DNA of 64,000 nt from Branchiostoma floridae (taxonomy: Eukaryota; Chordata; Leptocardii; Amphioxiformes; Branchiostomatidae): the NCBI RefSeq assembly GCF_000003815.2, contig NC_049991.1, positions 18,382,037 to 18,446,036 of the forward strand, read 5' to 3'. This document shows, piece by piece, positions 60,976 to 64,000 of the stretch. The notes under the pieces are model-generated. The model was not told the origin of the DNA. It saw only the letters and a program-made list of their open reading frames with translations, and did not search any database. Position 1 is the first letter of the stretch, and every line of letters begins with the position of its first letter. A program made the translations under genes and the position numbers.

Positions 60976-60983
60976 TTTTTATA
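60976..60983 (-). promoter_or_regulatory. TATA box of first exon 1e
   Basis: TATAAAAA on the minus strand, about 55 bases upstream of the exon 1e ATG. With the usual TATA-to-start distance of about 30 bases, transcription would begin near 60948. Confidence 0.6.
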
Positions 60984-60999
60984 GACAGATTCACGCCTG

Positions 61000-62400
61000 C
61001 GCGAAGACTTTAATATGTTTATTGTGTCCGTGCACTCGTGGTGACCACCCGTAGCCCCCGGGGGAAAACGGAATCGTGTTTACCGGTATCGCTGCGGTGT
61101 GCGCTGAAGAAGACACGTCCCTTTGATTATAGGACACTGCGTTTGAATATCATAAGAAAGCCTTTCCAACGCTGCAGGAAATTGGTTTCTATAGGGGATC
61201 GTCTTCCATTAACCGTATGAACCACTAATGCTTGTTTAAATGGGTGCATTTCCCAGAAATAAGGCACTTAAGTTTTCCCAATGGATGTGTGAAACCGTTA
61301 TGTCATCACGGGAAGTCTTGAGTGAGATGTGCCTGGTTTATTCTAGATATAAAGTTCATTTCGGATGCATCAATGATGTCTATGATAGCCCACGATAACT
61401 AGGGTTACGACTTCTTCTTACTTAGTAAGTCCACATTATGATGACTGCGTATCATTTTCCACCACGCGACGGTCTTCAGCTATTTAGTCGTAGAGTGGAA
61501 AAGATCGCCTTTGCTAGAAAAAGGTATTAATGTGATGCTTTTAATGATACACTCGCCACCGTATGAGGCCAATTGCAACAGGCTTTTATTTGCTCGCCAA
61601 GATGTTTTGGCGTCACAAAAGCGCTTCTCAAAGAACTTGTCAGGAAGTTGCCTGAGGGTGATTGGAGGTGTGGTAAACGCGTATCTGAGACGACTATTAG
61701 TTTCTTTCTGAATTTAGTTATGCTTTATAGAGGGAACACTTTTCATCCACACAAACCAAAGAAACTCCACACATAACTGATCATGTCCTCCCAACTTACC
61801 AACCATCGTGATGGAGCTAGGTCGCCGGTTCATATTCGGCGCAGTAGGCTTTTTCTTCAACTTCGAGCATTTTGAAATTTACAAAACAATCGGTTGTGGA
61901 TGGTTTGTAGCTTTCACCAGGCCATCCTACGGGGGTACGGGGAGAGTAGAATTCGGTAAAAATTGAGAAATTGGCCAAGGCTGTCAGTCTTTCCCCTCCG
62001 GCTGACTAGCTCCTCTGATAGCAACACTGCCCTGGCAAAGTTATTCTCTAGATGAGACTAGATTTGGTTGGTGGTTGGGAGTAAGCCAAAAGTGGTCAGC
62101 AAGTTGCGTTTTTAGTCAAATTTGACTCTTAGTCTAAAACTGGTCAGACTGCTACAAACCTACCAACCATGGTTAGCTGTTTTGTTAGTTTTTGTTTGTT
62201 TGTTTGAACCTTTGTTTATTTACAAAAAGAAAACTACTCTCCTTTTAACGTCGCAAAACCCGCACATTACAGAAAAAGTGGGATTTTTCGTCTTCCACTG
62301 TCTCAGAAAAAAGAAGTCACACCCAATAAGTTACATCTTTAAGTTAGACTAGAGTAGTCGCTGACTATACTGTTCTAGTGCTTACCATTATTTGTCTGTC
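61000..62400. other. No gene recognised upstream of exon 1e
   Basis: No further signal-peptide exon with a phase-0 donor was found on the minus strand in this stretch. Sequence beyond the window could hold more. Confidence 0.4.
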
Positions 62401-62409
62401 TTTTTTCTT

Positions 62410-62545
62410 TTGTCAGCTGCAATTAGCCTTCGGGCAAGAATTTGCAATAAACAACTCTGAGCTTTTGGCGTTGTGGTTTGCACGTTAGATTTGTGATCAG
62501 GCTGCCCGGGTTCGGCTTGGGATCGAATCCCGGGAGTTGGGATGT
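62410..62545 (+). mobile_element. LINE 3' tail followed by a tRNA-like SINE head
   Basis: CAATTAGCCTTCGGGCAAGA and TTTGCAATAAA form the LINE 3' end motif shared with 4850-4890 and, in part, 39.65 kb. It is followed by GTTGTGGTTTGCACG and GGGATCGAATCCCGGG, a tRNA-like A/B box pair. Confidence 0.5.
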
Positions 62546-63115
62546 TGTTTCTTTCTGTTCTATAATGTATACGCTATAATACGCTTTAATAAGTTTTTTA
62601 TTGGTCTCAAAGGACCTGTGTGAAGGAGACACGTTAGTAGATTATTGATTGCTACGACTCTGCGCCACACATGACGCGTTTTCACAGTGTACACGATGCA
62701 ATTATCTCACAACTCCAGCACAGAGTCCTTAATGCGACAGCTTCTGTAAGGCCATGTTGATTTGATTATATGGATTACATCCTCTGGGAACCCCAAAACT
62801 GATGCGAGCATGCGAATAATAATAAAAAAGATTGGCTAAAAAACATTGCATTCATTATGAAATGTACAGGTAAGTGGTCTAGAAGGTTGAACAAATGAAC
62901 AAATACAGAGTATTGATGCCAGTATATATCCTAATAATATGTTACTTTTGTTTTCACATCTTCTTTGGCCTTGGACATTTGTATACGTTTTCGGATATCT
63001 ATATTTTTCATCACATCATATATTTGCTCCTTTTGTAGCTTCTCTTCTTCCGTTTCGAGGCTACCAACCTCAACTTGCTGAAGACCTTTGTAGCCTATAT
63101 AGTCATTTTTCACTT

Positions 63116-63245
63116 GAGTGAAGTGAGGAAAGTCGTGTAAAGTATCTTTCCCAAGGGCACAAGATCGGTGACACGGCGGAGTTCGAACTCAGGACCTTCT
63201 GGACCTGAGTCAAACGTGCTGCTGATTGCGCCACGCGGTCCCACA
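63116..63245 (-). mobile_element. tRNA-derived SINE
   Basis: On the minus strand a tRNA-like head (GGGACCGCGTGGCGCAATC as A box region; GAGTTCGAACTCC as B box) is followed by the tail CTTGTGCCCTTGGGAAAG and then TACTTTACACGACTTTCC. The same tail occurs at 46.7 kb and 56.6 kb. It is not a functional tRNA gene because the cloverleaf and 3' end are disrupted. Confidence 0.75.
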
Positions 63246-63554
63246 GCTGATTTAAAGCATGGTTCCAAAACTTTTTTTTTGTAAACGGCGAACATTGAAG
63301 CGCGCGCGTATGTCACCCATACAATCAACTCAACAAGGCCTAATTGAGGATCTATCTTCGTAGGTCCCTTTGCTTCAATCACACAGCCAGCTGTTACAAC
63401 AAACTTGAGATAATTCCCCCGCCCGCCTCACTGTCATGCTTTGAATAGACCGACTGACGCAACAGGAGGACCCGGCGCCCACATCTACAGGTGGTAATGA
63501 CAAGTGTGGATGTCTCCACCGGTGTAACATGCTGCTGTGAAGCAACTGACGGAG

Positions 63555-63899
63555 TGGGATCCGCTCATTCTGAAAGTACCGAAGGCACAGACTACCTCCT
63601 TCAGAGGTAATCTACAGTTCCAGGGCCCGATGGTTTGGAATGAACTTTCTACTGAACAGCGACAAAGGACTACTGTAACAGCTTTTAAAAACGGACTGAG
63701 ACAGTACTATTAGCAGCCGGCAGGACATACAATTGTATATTGCTACCTTTTTTTCCATATTAATTTTAGTGTATTTCGAAATCATGTTGTATGTACTATG
63801 TGTATGTATGCATATGTGCCCAGTGGCACTTGACAAGCAGGCAGTAGCCTGAGAGTGTTTTTCCTGGTTAAATAGATAAATAAAAATGAAATGAAATAA
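63555..63899 (+). mobile_element. LINE (CR1/L2-type) 3' end
   Basis: The plus strand translates FQGPMVWNELSTEQRQRTTV and then TAFKNGLRQYY before a stop at about 63712. This is the same conserved LINE C-terminus as at 53.6 kb but a different subfamily. The 3' UTR ends CCTGGTTAAATAGATAAATA in a short A/T-rich tail near 63899. Confidence 0.75.
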
Positions 63900-64000
63900 C
63901 AAGCGCTGCTTCAGAACAATGTAGTACGAGGGACACTGACATTGACGTGACTTGTATCATCAACAAGCTCCTAACTTTTGTGCTGTTTTGTGACTATGTG

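Overview
The window looks like gene-poor, repeat-rich DNA from an invertebrate deuterostome, most likely a lancelet (Branchiostoma). This rests on spliced coding exons, many short non-autonomous DNA transposons, tRNA-derived SINEs, 5'-truncated non-LTR retrotransposons and abundant microsatellites. The genus is an inference from recall, not from a search. There is no bacterial, organellar or clearly viral gene. A 100-base run of N at 36250-36349 marks an assembly gap.

The one convincing host gene is on the minus strand. Its main coding exon (35762-36028) encodes 88 residues with ten cysteines in the spacing of the prokineticin/astakine (AVIT) family and ends in a stop codon. Upstream on the same strand, between 47.5 and 61 kb, are five short candidate exons at 47560-47658, 50562-50660, 55666-55749, 58453-58533 and 60844-60921. 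Each has an ATG, a typical signal peptide, 7-8 further residues and a good splice donor in phase 0. The acceptor of the cysteine-rich exon is also phase 0. In vertebrate prokineticins exon 1 likewise encodes the signal peptide plus the receptor-activating N-terminus, and exon 2 begins just before the first cysteine. The simplest reading is a locus with alternative first exons, each with its own promoter, spliced to one constant scaffold exon. It would secrete ligands with the same cysteine core and different N-termini. Three first exons have a TATA box 50-65 bases upstream of the ATG. The first two exons are a local duplication. A seven-fold CCAAT array lies upstream of the second. A three-fold 37-bp array of YY1-like and CRE motifs overlaps the stop codon of the constant exon.

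Layout: 0-35 kb is apparently intergenic, with tandem repeats, microsatellites, MITEs and retrotransposon tails and no gene I can support. 35-36.6 kb holds the prokineticin-like exon, a partial copy of its 5' end, and a TIR element containing the gap. 37-47 kb is intronic, with a weak candidate exon at 38.5-38.8 kb, a LINE fragment with an intact 317-codon C-terminal reading frame, a piggyBac-like MITE, and a 5'-truncated LINE with a 12-bp target-site duplication into which a palindromic mariner-like element is nested. 47-61 kb carries the five first exons among MITEs and SINEs. 61-64 kb holds SINE and LINE remnants.

All gene models come from reading splice signals, reading frames and family patterns by eye. 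No transcript or database search was available.
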